Assembly: GCF_016894385.1 (NCBI RefSeq)
Contig: NZ_CP069811.1
Location: 1,650,501-1,714,500, forward strand
DNA length: 64,000 nucleotides
Origin: Cupriavidus oxalaticus
GTDB taxonomy: Bacteria; Pseudomonadota; Gammaproteobacteria; Burkholderiales; Burkholderiaceae
Reading direction: 5' to 3'
The first letter of the stretch is position 1. Each line of letters opens with the position of its first letter. Positions 47,755 to 57,003 of this stretch are shown here, in pieces. The position numbers were made by a program, and so were the translations under genes. The notes under the pieces were generated by a model. The model was not told the DNA's origin. It ran no database searches and was given only the letters and a program-made list of their open reading frames with translations.

Positions 47755-47935
47755 AAGCGTCCGGACCTGATCTCCCTGTCACGGCACATTGCCTGCCCGG
47801 GGCCACATGCATCAATGGCGGCCCACTGTTCAACGTGCAAACGGGAGAGCGCATGCCAACGATCAGCCGCAAGACCTTGGTCATCGATCGCAGGGCAGGT
47901 CAGTTGCTCTCAGCCGGAAGACTGAGGGTCGCGAC

Positions 47936-48997
47936 ATGTCAACCAAGCCGGGCGCGCGCCATGCAGGCAAGGCCCAGGGCTCCGTGAAGCCCATCACGCT
48001 CGCATTGCAGGGCGGAGGCGCCCATGGCGCCTTTGCCTGGGGCGTGCTTGACCGCCTGCTCGAAGACGAACGGCTCGCCATCGAAGGCGTGAGCGCCACC
48101 AGTGCCGGCGCAATGAATGCCGTGGTACTCGCCTACGGCTTGCTCAAGGGCGGCCCGCCCGGCGCCCGCACCGCGCTGCACAACTTCTGGCAAGACGTTG
48201 CCGGCACCGCGCGGCTCTACAGCCCGTTCCGCAAACTGCCATGGGAGATCTGGACGGGTCGCGGCCATGGGCTCGACATCTCGCCGATGTACCTGCTGAC
48301 CGACCTGCTGCTGCGCGTACTCTCCCCCTACCAGTTCAATCCTTTCAACTTCAACCCGCTGAGCGACGTGCTTGCCCACCATGTCGATTTCGACGCCCTG
48401 GGCCGGGATTGCCCGATCCAGCTCTACCTGTGCGCAACCAATGTCGAGACCGGCAAGTTGCGCCTGTTCTCGCGCGAGGAAATCTGCCTGAAGGCGGTGC
48501 TGGCCTCGGCCTGCCTGCCGTCCCTGTTCCGGGCCGTGGAGATCGACGGCCAGCACTACTGGGACGGCGGCTATGTCGGCAACCCTGCCATCTTCCCGCT
48601 GATCTATCACTGCGCCACGCGGGATGTGGTGATCGTCCATATCAACCCGATCGTTCGCAAGGGCGTGCCGAGGACGGCAGCCGAGATTCTCAATCGCATT
48701 AACGAAGTCAGCTTCAATTCTTCGTTGATCCGCGAACTTCGTGCGATCAGCTTCGTCACCAGCCTCATCCAGGACGGCAAGGTAGACCGGACCGAGATGA
48801 AGGAAATGCTGATCCACGCCATCCGCTCGGACGAGACCATGACGGCGCTCGGCGTGTCCAGCAAGTTCAATGCGGACTGGGACTTTCTTTGCCACCTGCG
48901 CGACCAGGGCCGCAATGAGGCCGGGCATTGGCTGGCGCAGAACTACAGCGCAATCGGCGAACGCTGCAGCGTCGATTTGCGCAAGGAGTTCCTTTGA
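47936..48997 (+). CDS. patatin-like phospholipase family protein
   Basis: This is a 353-residue cytoplasmic-type lipid acyl hydrolase. The oxyanion hole is LALQGGGAHGAFAWGVLDRL, the nucleophile motif GVSATSAGAMNAVVLAYG (Ser in ATSAG rather than GTSAG) and the catalytic Asp is in YWDGGYVGNP (DGG). The catalytic dyad is therefore intact. The ATSAGAMNA form belongs to a subgroup common in PHA-producing bacteria. ATG 47936 is preceded only by a weak GAGGG; the open frame reaches back to 47789. It is followed by the LacI regulator gene but is not part of that operon. Confidence 0.88.
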   Translation: MSTKPGARHAGKAQGSVKPITLALQGGGAHGAFAWGVLDRLLEDERLAIEGVSATSAGAMNAVVLAYGLLKGGPPGARTALHNFWQDVAGTARLYSPFRKLPWEIWTGRGHGLDISPMYLLTDLLLRVLSPYQFNPFNFNPLSDVLAHHVDFDALGRDCPIQLYLCATNVETGKLRLFSREEICLKAVLASACLPSLFRAVEIDGQHYWDGGYVGNPAIFPLIYHCATRDVVIVHINPIVRKGVPRTAAEILNRINEVSFNSSLIRELRAISFVTSLIQDGKVDRTEMKEMLIHAIRSDETMTALGVSSKFNADWDFLCHLRDQGRNEAGHWLAQNYSAIGERCSVDLRKEFL

Positions 48998-49052
48998 TGG
49001 GCTCACGCCTTTCGTTCTGGCTGGCAAATCCCGCCACCCCCGAGGCATAATT

Positions 49053-49068
49053 GTGAAACTGGTTTCAC
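49053..49068 (+). promoter_or_regulatory. PtxS-type operator upstream of ptxS
   Basis: GTGAAAC-TG-GTTTCAC is a perfect 7-bp-arm palindrome directly after a -10-like CATAAT (49046-49051) and 16 bp before the regulator's ATG. It differs from the operon operators only in the central two bases and suggests autorepression. Confidence 0.8.
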
Positions 49069-49083
49069 CAAGACCCGAATCCG

Positions 49084-50139
49084 ATGCCGCCCCCTGTGCC
49101 CCGATCCACGCCCGACCCGAAACCTGCCGAGAAACTCACCATCCAGGACGTTGCCGACTATGCGGGGGTCTCGAAGGCAACCGTCTCGCGCTACCTGAAC
49201 CGGGGCGGCGAGCAGTTGTCCGCGGACGTCGAGGCGCGCGTGGCCGCGGCCATCCGCGCGCTCGGCTACAGTCCCAGTCCCATGGCGCAGGGACTCAAGC
49301 GCGGCAAGTCGCGCCTGATCGGGCTGGTGGTGGCCGACGTTTCCAATTCGTTTTCGGTGGCGGTGCTGCGGGGCGTGGAAAAGGCCTGCCGCGACGCCGG
49401 CTATATGGTGATGCTGTTTAACCTGGGCAATGACGAGCAACTCGAGCGCGAAGCCATCCGCTCGCTGTCGGCCTATCGGGTGGAGGGTTTTATCCTGCAC
49501 ACGCTCGGCCACGATGCCGGCGCGCTGGCCGATGCGGCGCAGCTGGGCAAGCCAGTCGTACTGGTCGACCGCAAGGTCGGCGATGCCGAAGTCGACCTGG
49601 TGGCCCTGGACAACCAGGCCGCCGTCCATGAAGCCGCCGGCCACCTGGTCGAAGCCGGCTATCGGCACCTGCTCTTCATCAGCGAACCGATCAAGGCCAT
49701 CAGCTCTCGCAACGAGCGCGCCCGTGCCTTCCAGGGCTTTATCGCCGAACACGCGGACACCGTCAGCGGGACCGCTTTCGAGGCCGACCGCGGCGACGAC
49801 GACGCCCTGGACGAGGCGCTGCGCGACCTGCGCCGCCGCGCCGGGAACACGCCCGTTGCCGTGCTGGCGGCCAATGCGGTAATCTCGCTGCGCGTGGCCG
49901 CATCCGCCCGCAGGCTGGGCTGGCAGCTCGGCGCCGACCTTGGCCTGGTCGGCTTCGACGATCCCGAATGGGCTGCATTGGTCGGCCCTGGCCTGAGCGC
50001 CATTTCCCAACCCACCGACGATATCGGGCGCGTTGCCACCAACTGCCTGCTCGAGCGCCTGCAAGGCGCGCAACTGCCGCCACGCCGGGTCCTGCTGCCC
50101 GGCACCCTGGTCACGCGCGGGTCCACCCGCCGCGCCTGA
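49084..50139 (+). CDS. ptxS: PtxS-like LacI family repressor of 2-ketogluconate catabolism
   Basis: The 351 residues comprise an N-terminal helix-turn-helix (KLTIQDVADYAGVSKATVSR, residues about 17-36, plus hinge LKRGKSRLIGLVVADVSN) and a periplasmic-binding-like effector domain (LVDRKVGDAEVDLVALDN; LGLVGFDDPEWAAL; ISQPTDDIGRVA). The recognition helix suits the palindromes TGAAACCGGTTTCA found downstream, the operator known for Pseudomonas PtxS, which is released by 2-ketogluconate. The following operon encodes KguE, KguK and KguD homologues, which supports the identification. Confidence 0.87.
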   Translation: MPPPVPRSTPDPKPAEKLTIQDVADYAGVSKATVSRYLNRGGEQLSADVEARVAAAIRALGYSPSPMAQGLKRGKSRLIGLVVADVSNSFSVAVLRGVEKACRDAGYMVMLFNLGNDEQLEREAIRSLSAYRVEGFILHTLGHDAGALADAAQLGKPVVLVDRKVGDAEVDLVALDNQAAVHEAAGHLVEAGYRHLLFISEPIKAISSRNERARAFQGFIAEHADTVSGTAFEADRGDDDALDEALRDLRRRAGNTPVAVLAANAVISLRVAASARRLGWQLGADLGLVGFDDPEWAALVGPGLSAISQPTDDIGRVATNCLLERLQGAQLPPRRVLLPGTLVTRGSTRRA

Positions 50140-50281
50140 TCCCCTCGCCCGCCTGCGCCGGCGTCCGCCGCGCGCGCTGATCCGCGCCCGCACCCGCAAC
50201 GCACTGCGCGAGTGCTGAGGCCGTGCCTGTTTCCGCATCGCGCCGGTGTTTTGTCCGTAAGGGTTTCCACTGCTGGATCTC

Positions 50282-50317
50282 TGAAACCGGTTTCCTATAA
50301 TCCTGAAACCGGTTTCA
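50282..50317 (+). promoter_or_regulatory. Double PtxS operator around a TATAAT box
   Basis: TGAAACCGGTTTC (50282-50294) and TGAAACCGGTTTCA (50304-50317) have centres 22 bp apart, two helical turns. A perfect -10 hexamer TATAAT (50296-50301) lies between them. One repressor dimer would cover the spacer and the other the start site. The first gene of the operon begins at 50381. Confidence 0.88.
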
Positions 50318-50380
50318 AGACGGTGCTTGCCGAACGCTGCGACGCCAGCGACACATTCCATATACGTGCAGGAGACATTG

Positions 50381-51184
50381 ATGAACGTCCAACGCTTGTT
50401 GCGCCGCGTAGCAGCGCCCGTGCTGACCCTGCTGGTCCTGACCAGCGCCGCTTTCACCGCCCAGGCGCAGACCGTCGCCGAGATCGTCAAGAAGGGCAAG
50501 GTCACCATCGGCGTGGTGACCGGCGCCCCGCCCTTCGGCACCACGGATGCCACCGGCAAACCCGCCGGCTATGACGTCGACGTGGCCAACCTGCTGGGCA
50601 AGTACCTCGGCGTGCCGGTCGATATCGTCCCGCTCACTTCGCCCAGCCGGATTCCGGCCCTGGAAGCCGGCAAGGTCGACTTCCTGGTCGCCACGCTGGC
50701 GCCGACGCCCGAGCGGGCGCGGGCCATCATGTTCAGCGCGCCCTACAGCGCGTTCGAGCTGACCATCTTCGCGCCGGTCGCCGCCAAGTACGCCAGGCTG
50801 ACCGAACTAGGCAAGAAAAAGGTGGGCGTGACCCGCGGCACCACGCAGGACACCGCGCTGAGCCGGCTGGCCGTGCCCGGCATGAATATCGTGCGCTTCG
50901 AGGACGATGCCACCTGCGCGCAGGCGCTGATCAGCAACCAGGTCGACGCCATCGCCCTGCCCAATACCACCGGCAACGAGATCATGAAGGCGCGCGGCGC
51001 CGGCAAGTTCGACGCCAAGTTTGCGTTCTCGGTGCAACCCAATTCGATGGCCGTGCGCCGCGATGCCTTCGAGCTGCGCCAGTGGCTCAACACCACCATC
51101 TCCTACGTGAAGCTCAATGGCGAACTCGATGCCATTGCGCAGAAGTGGACCGGCAAGGCACTGCCCGCGCTGCAGGCGTTCTGA
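50381..51184 (+). CDS. ABC transporter substrate-binding protein (polar amino acid family)
   Basis: This 267-residue periplasmic receptor of the PAAT (family 3) type starts at ATG 50381, after GCAGGAGACATTG. The signal peptide ends near TAQAQT (about residue 28). Motifs are VTIGVVTGAPPFGTTDATGK, PAGYDVDVANLLGKYL, GKVDFLVATLAPTPERARAI and KVGVTRGTTQDTALSRL. It is the first gene after the twin PtxS operators. These receptors normally bind amino acids; here the operon points to 2-ketogluconate or a related sugar acid as ligand, which is inference. Confidence 0.92.
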   Translation: MNVQRLLRRVAAPVLTLLVLTSAAFTAQAQTVAEIVKKGKVTIGVVTGAPPFGTTDATGKPAGYDVDVANLLGKYLGVPVDIVPLTSPSRIPALEAGKVDFLVATLAPTPERARAIMFSAPYSAFELTIFAPVAAKYARLTELGKKKVGVTRGTTQDTALSRLAVPGMNIVRFEDDATCAQALISNQVDAIALPNTTGNEIMKARGAGKFDAKFAFSVQPNSMAVRRDAFELRQWLNTTISYVKLNGELDAIAQKWTGKALPALQAF

Positions 51185-51238
51185 ACCAGGCAGCCTGACG
51201 TTGCGCGCCGGCGCCAGCCGGCGCGCCAGGAGACCCGC

Positions 51239-51997
51239 ATGCACTACCAATTCGAATGGACCCCGGTGCTGTCGCAGCTCGACCGCTTCGCGGAAGGCGC
51301 GGCGATGACGCTGGCGCTCAGCTTCGGCTCGATCCTGCTTGGCACCCTGGTCGGCACCGCCGGCGCCATTGCCGCCGCCTTTGGCGGCCCCTGGCTGCAG
51401 CGCGTCGCCAGGGCATACGTCGAAGCCATCCGCAACACGCCCTTCCTGATCCAGCTCTTCATCATCTTCTTCGGCTTGCCGACGGTGGGGCTGCAGATCG
51501 ATGCCGTCACCGCCGCGGTGATTGCCATGACCGTCAATCTCGGCGCCTACTCGACGGAGATCATCCGGGCCGGCCTGCAGGCGGTACACCGCTCGCAGCT
51601 CGAAGCCGCCGCCGCGCTGGGCATGACACGCTGGCAACTGATCCGCCACGTCGCCCTGGTGCCGGCGTTCGAGAAGGTCTATCCCGCCCTGACCAGCCAG
51701 TTCACGCTGATGATGCTGACCTCGAGCGTGGTGTCGACGATCTCGGTGGAAGAGCTGACGGCGGTCGCCAGCCAGGTCGACTCGCAGACCTTCCGCACCT
51801 TCGAGAGCTACATCCTGGTCATGTTCATCTATATCGGGCTGGCCCTGCTGCTGCGCGCCAGCTTTGCCCTGATCGGCAACCTGGTGTTCAGGCGCAGGCG
51901 GGTCGTGGCACGCGCACGCAAGCGGGCCCGCACGGCCCCCGTCGTGCCGCTGGCACGGACGGACCTGGCGGCAGCGGTTGCAGGGAGCGCGAAATGA
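51239..51997 (+). CDS. PAAT-type ABC transporter permease 1
   Basis: This inner-membrane permease has 252 residues with about five membrane segments and the EAA-loop region QLEAAAALGMTRWQLIRHVA typical of the His/Glu/Gln/opine permeases. The C-terminus carries an Arg-rich tail (RRRRVVARARKRAR). AGGAGACCCGC precedes the ATG at 51239. It pairs with the second permease, whose start overlaps its stop (ATGA). Confidence 0.93.
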   Translation: MHYQFEWTPVLSQLDRFAEGAAMTLALSFGSILLGTLVGTAGAIAAAFGGPWLQRVARAYVEAIRNTPFLIQLFIIFFGLPTVGLQIDAVTAAVIAMTVNLGAYSTEIIRAGLQAVHRSQLEAAAALGMTRWQLIRHVALVPAFEKVYPALTSQFTLMMLTSSVVSTISVEELTAVASQVDSQTFRTFESYILVMFIYIGLALLLRASFALIGNLVFRRRRVVARARKRARTAPVVPLARTDLAAAVAGSAK

Positions 51998-52630
51998 TCA
52001 CCGAATTCTCCTGGAACCATCTTGAAATCCTGCTGCTGGCGGCACGCTGGACGCTGTGGGTGACCTTGCTCGCCTTTGTCGGCGGCACGCTGGCCGGCTT
52101 CATGGTGGCGCTGGCACGTACCGCCAGAAGCCCGCTGCTGCGCCTGGCCAGCGCCGCCTATATCCAGGTCGTACAGGGAACGCCGGTGCTGATCGTGCTG
52201 TTCCTGAGCTACTACGGGCTCTCCGTGCTGGGGCTCAAGCTCTCGCCGATGGTTGCGGCCATGCTGGCGATGTCGATCTACGCCAGCGCCTACCTGGGCG
52301 AGATCTGGCGCGGCTGCATCGAGGCCGTGCCCCAGGGACAGTGGGAAGCCAGCGAGGCGCTCGCGCTCACGCGCTGGCAGCAGCTGCGCCACGTGGTGCT
52401 GCCGCAGGCGGTCCGGCTGGCGCTGCCGCCCACGGTGGGATTCTCGGTCCAGCTGGTCAAGAACACCTCGATCACTTCCATCATCGGCGTCATTGAACTG
52501 ACCCGCGCCGGCCAGCTGATCAACAACGCGACCTTCCAGCCCTTCGCGGTCTTTGTCGTCGTCGCACTTATCTACTTCGCGCTTTGCTTCCCGCTGTCGT
52601 CGGCAGCCAGGCGCATGGAAAGGAGGCTCC

Positions 52631-52644
<14 letters not shown>
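51994..52644 (+). CDS. PAAT-type ABC transporter permease 2
   Basis: This 216-residue membrane protein has IQVVQGTPVLIVLFLSYYGL in the third segment and the EAA motif QWEASEALALTRWQQLRHVV, followed by FSVQLVKNTSITSIIGVIEL. It overlaps the first permease by 4 bp, and its last codons contain the ribosome site and start of the ATPase gene. The two permeases should form a heterodimer. Confidence 0.93.
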
Positions 52645-53361
<717 letters not shown>

Positions 53362-53365
<4 letters not shown>

Positions 53366-54150
53366 GCCAGTGGCAAGCAGATAACGCTTCACGCCCGCCG
53401 GTGCTGGTCTCGCTGACGGCCTATGGTGCCGACCTCGCGCATCGCGACGGACAGGCCGCGCTGGCGCGGATTGCCGCGACGGCCGGTGCCGACGGCGTGG
53501 AGTTCCGCGGCGAACTCCAGCGCGGCCACGCCGATGAAGTCAGGGAACAGCGCGAAGTCGCGGCGCAGCACGGCCTGAGCGTGGTCTGGTCCAGCCCGGA
53601 AGGCCTGTGGAGCGAAGCCGGCGGCCTCGATGCAGCCGCGCTCGACCGCGCCTTCACGACCGCGCTGGCGCTCGGCGCCAGCCGGGTCAAGATGTCGCTT
53701 GGCGGCTATCGCGCAGGCACCGCGCTGGAGGCATTGCTCCCCTGGCTGCGGCAGGACGGCGTCGAACTGGTCGTGGAAAACGACCAGACCGCCCGCGCCG
53801 GCACCGTACCGCCGCTGCGCGACTTCTTCGCGCGTGCCAGCGCGCTCGGCGCAACCATTCCAATGACTTTCGACATGGGCAACTGGCACTGGACCGGGGA
53901 AGATCCGCTCGACGCCGCGCAGGTCTTCGCCGCCGACGTCGGCTATGTGCACTGCAAAGGCGTGCAGCGCACCCCCGCCAAATGGATCGCGGTGCCGCTG
54001 GAGCAGTCCGCCGCACCCTGGCGCAGCGTCTTGCGCCGACTCCCCGCGGACGTTGCCCGGGCCATCGAATTCCCGCTGCAAGGCGACGACCTGGTGCAGG
54101 TCACGCGCCATCATGTCGAACTGCTGCGTTCGGTGGAGGTCCCCGCATGA
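53362..54150 (+). CDS. kguE: KguE-like sugar phosphate isomerase/epimerase (TIM barrel)
   Basis: This 262-residue AP-endonuclease-2-fold protein has ADGVEFRGELQR (metal Glu region), VELVVENDQT, PMTFDMGNWHWTGEDPLDA (metal Asp) and C-terminal AIEFPLQGDDL. In Pseudomonas the gene before kguK in the 2-ketogluconate operon encodes a protein of this fold, whose precise reaction is unsettled. Its start overlaps the ATPase stop and its stop overlaps the kinase start, so all three are coupled. Confidence 0.85.
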
Positions 54151-55091
54151 GCGCCGATCTTGACGTGGTCACGCTGGGCGAGGCCATGCTGATGCTGGTC
54201 GCCGGCGAAGCCGGCCCGCTCGAAGGCGTGCAGACCTTCCACAAGCGCACCGCCGGTGCCGAGACCAATGTGGCCATCGGCCTGTCGCGCCTGGGCCTGA
54301 AGGTCGGCTGGGCCAGCCGCCTGGGCGATGACTCGATGGCGCGCTACCTGCTCGACGCCATGCGGCGCGAAGGCGTGGATTGCAGCCAGGTGGCGTGCGA
54401 GCCCGGCGAGCGCACCGGCTTCCAGTTCAAGGGCCGCGTCGACGACGGCAGCGATCCGCCCGTCGAATACCATCGCCGCGGCTCGGCGGCGAGCCGAATG
54501 ACCCCCGGACATCTGGACGACAAGTGGCTGCTGCGCTCGCGGCACCTGCATGTCACCGGCGTGTTCCCGGCGCTTGCCGAAGGCACCCGGGCCGCCACGC
54601 GCCAGGCCATCGCCACCATGCGCGCCGCCGGCCGCACGATCTCTTTCGATCCCAACCTGCGGCCCACGCTGTGGGCCACGCCCGAGCTGATGCGCGACAC
54701 CCTGAACGACCTGGCGCAGCAGTCCGACTGGGTGCTGCCCGGCATCGAAGAAGGCCGCTTCCTCACCGGCCACGCCGAGCCGGAACGCATTGCCGCCTTC
54801 TACCGTGCCCGTGGCGCCAGCCTGGTAGTGGTGAAGCTGGGTGCCCACGGCGCCTACTTCGATGGCGAGGCCGGCACCGGCCATGTCGCGGCATACAGCG
54901 TCGAGCGCGTGGTCGACACCGTTGGCGCGGGCGATGGCTTTGCCGTGGGCGTGATCAGCGCGCTGCTGGAAGGCCGGCCCGTGAGCGACGCCGTCAGGCG
55001 CGGTGCATGGATCGGTGCGCGCGCGGTGCAGGTCCGTGGCGATACCGAAGGCCTGCCGACCCACGCCCAGCTGGCAGCGGCCAGTTTGTAA
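54147..55091 (+). CDS. kguK: KguK-like 2-ketogluconate kinase (PfkB family)
   Basis: The 314-residue ribokinase-fold protein has VVTLGEAMLMLVAGEAGPLE, FHKRTAGAETNVAIGLSRLG, TISFDPNLRPTLW and VVDTVGAGDGFAVGVISALL (anion hole and catalytic Asp). This pattern matches 2-keto-3-deoxygluconate and 2-ketogluconate kinases. Given the operon, the expected reaction is phosphorylation of 2-ketogluconate to 2-keto-6-phosphogluconate. It starts at ATG 54147, overlapping kguE by 4 bp. Confidence 0.85.
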   Translation: MSADLDVVTLGEAMLMLVAGEAGPLEGVQTFHKRTAGAETNVAIGLSRLGLKVGWASRLGDDSMARYLLDAMRREGVDCSQVACEPGERTGFQFKGRVDDGSDPPVEYHRRGSAASRMTPGHLDDKWLLRSRHLHVTGVFPALAEGTRAATRQAIATMRAAGRTISFDPNLRPTLWATPELMRDTLNDLAQQSDWVLPGIEEGRFLTGHAEPERIAAFYRARGASLVVVKLGAHGAYFDGEAGTGHVAAYSVERVVDTVGAGDGFAVGVISALLEGRPVSDAVRRGAWIGARAVQVRGDTEGLPTHAQLAAASL

Positions 55092-55109
55092 AGCGACAAG
55101 GATTTCCTC

Positions 55110-56108
55110 ATGCGCAAGAATGTCCTGGTGTTCCGTCCCATTCCCCATGACCTGCTCGCCAGGATCGAGTCGGAGCATGACGTGATCGTGGCCGACCCGC
55201 GCCAGCCTGCACAACGGCCGGCCTTTCGCGCCGCGCTGGCAAACGCCCACGGCCTGATCGGCTCCAGCGTGAAGCTGGGCGCGGCGGAACTGGCCGAAGC
55301 GGGCCAGCTGGAGGTGATCTCGAGCATCTCGGTGGGGGTCGACAACTACGACCTCGCCTGCCTGCACCGGCGCGGCATCACCCTGTGCCACACGCCCGGC
55401 GTACTTACCGAGACCACCGCCGACACCGTCTTCGCGCTCATCATGGCCACCAGCCGCCGCCTGGTCGAGCTTGCCGCCCATGTGCGCGAAGGCCGCTGGA
55501 GCGCCAATATCGGCGAAAGCCTGTTCGGCTGGGATGTGCACGGCAAGACCCTGGCGGTCCTGGGCTTCGGGCGCATCGGCCAGGCCGTGGCGCGCCGCGC
55601 GGCGCTCGGCTTCGGCATGGAGGTGCTCTACGTCAACGAGACCGCCGGGGAACCGCCCGAGCTGGCCGGGCGCGCCACCCGGGTGGGGCTCGACCATGCC
55701 CTGGCCCGGGCCGATATCGTCGCGGTCACGCTGCCCCTGACCGACGGCACGCGTGGCCTGATGGGCCCGCGCGAGTTCGCGCTGATGAAGCCGGGCGCCA
55801 TCTTCGTCAACGGCGCGCGCGGCCAGATCGTGCAGGAAGACGCGCTGCTGGCGGCGCTCGACAGCGGCCACCTGCGCGCCGCCGGGCTGGACGTCTTCGC
55901 CACCGAGCCCCTGCCCCAGGATTCACCATTGCGCAGCCACGCCAGCGTGACCGCCCTGCCCCATATCGGCTCGGCCACGCATGAGACCCGGCGTGCCATG
56001 GCCGAACTCGCCACGCGCAACCTGCTGGACGCGCTCGCCGGGCGGCAACCCGCCGCGCGCTTCGACCTGGCGGCCAGCGCTGGCCGGGCCACCCAGGCCG
56101 CCGCCTGA
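55110..56108 (+). CDS. kguD: KguD-like 2-keto-6-phosphogluconate reductase (D-isomer 2-hydroxyacid dehydrogenase)
   Basis: This 332-residue protein has the NAD(P)-binding LAVLGFGRIGQAVARRAAL (GxGxxG), the substrate Arg in VNGARGQIVQ, Glu in FATEPLPQ and the acid His in LPHIGSATHET, an intact catalytic set. 2-Keto-6-phosphogluconate reductases belong to this family, converting the ketoacid to 6-phosphogluconate. ACAAGGATTTCC is the ribosome site. The gene order kguE-kguK-kguD is conserved apart from the transporter. Confidence 0.85.
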   Translation: MRKNVLVFRPIPHDLLARIESEHDVIVADPRQPAQRPAFRAALANAHGLIGSSVKLGAAELAEAGQLEVISSISVGVDNYDLACLHRRGITLCHTPGVLTETTADTVFALIMATSRRLVELAAHVREGRWSANIGESLFGWDVHGKTLAVLGFGRIGQAVARRAALGFGMEVLYVNETAGEPPELAGRATRVGLDHALARADIVAVTLPLTDGTRGLMGPREFALMKPGAIFVNGARGQIVQEDALLAALDSGHLRAAGLDVFATEPLPQDSPLRSHASVTALPHIGSATHETRRAMAELATRNLLDALAGRQPAARFDLAASAGRATQAAA

Positions 56109-56131
56109 TTTCTCCCGCAAGGACACCCGCC

Positions 56132-56947
56132 ATGCCCAGCTCCATTCCCACGCTGTGCGGCTCGATCATGGGCGAGCCCTTTACCTTCAATGTGCGCATC
56201 CACAACGCCGCCTACCGGGCGCTGGAGATCGACTACACCTTTGTGTGCTTCGGCGTGCAGGACGTGCCCGGCGCGGTGCAATCGATCCGCGCGCTCGGCG
56301 TGCGTGGCATGAATGTCTCGATGCCGCACAAGCAGGCCGTGATCCCGCATCTTGACCACCTTGACGAAACCGCGCGCGCCATCGGCGCGGTCAACACCAT
56401 CAACAACATCGATGGCGTACTGACCGGCTACAACACCGACTGCATCGGCGCCGTGCGCGCGTTCCGGGAAGTGGCCGAGGTGGCCGGCAAGCGCATTGCG
56501 CTGCTGGGCGCGGGCGGCGCGGCACGGGCCATGGCCTACGGCTTGCGCGAGGCCGGCGCCAGCGTGACCGTGTTCAACCGGACCGCCGCGCGCGGCGAGG
56601 AACTGGCCGCGTCGCTGGGCCTGCGCTTCGGCGGCGGGCTGGCGGACTTCCGCGCCGCGGACTTCGACATGCTCGCCAACGCGACCGCCGCGGGCTTTCG
56701 CGCCCCCGATGTCAACCCGGTCGCCGGACAGCTCGCCTCGCACCTGGTCGTCATGGACGCAGCGTTCATCCCGGTCAGGAGCAAGCTGATCCGGGATGCC
56801 GCGGCGCTTGGCTGCCGCACCATCGACGGCACGCGCATGATGCTGCACCAGGCATGCGCCCAGGTCGAGTTCTACACCGGCTGCAAGCGCGCGCCGATCG
56901 AGGCAATGGAAACGGCGCTGCTTGAGGAGATTGCCCGCCTGTCCTGA
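56132..56947 (+). CDS. shikimate dehydrogenase-like (AroE/YdiB family) protein
   Basis: The protein has 271 residues. The N-terminal catalytic half has GMNVSMPHKQAVIPHLD (catalytic Lys) and GAVNTINNIDG, YNTDCIGAVRAF (Asp). The Rossmann half has ALLGAGGAARAMAYGLREAG and VFNRTAARGEELA; NRT next to the Gly motif suggests NADP(H). It lies 23 bp after kguD in the same operon, not in an aromatic amino acid locus. It may act on quinate/shikimate or a sugar acid. That it has a role in 2-ketogluconate use is only suggested by context. Confidence 0.87.
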   Translation: MPSSIPTLCGSIMGEPFTFNVRIHNAAYRALEIDYTFVCFGVQDVPGAVQSIRALGVRGMNVSMPHKQAVIPHLDHLDETARAIGAVNTINNIDGVLTGYNTDCIGAVRAFREVAEVAGKRIALLGAGGAARAMAYGLREAGASVTVFNRTAARGEELAASLGLRFGGGLADFRAADFDMLANATAAGFRAPDVNPVAGQLASHLVVMDAAFIPVRSKLIRDAAALGCRTIDGTRMMLHQACAQVEFYTGCKRAPIEAMETALLEEIARLS

Positions 56948-57003
56948 GCCTCTGCAGCCCATGTGGCCCTTGACACCTCGGCCAGGGCAGCAGGGCCGCT
57001 GCC

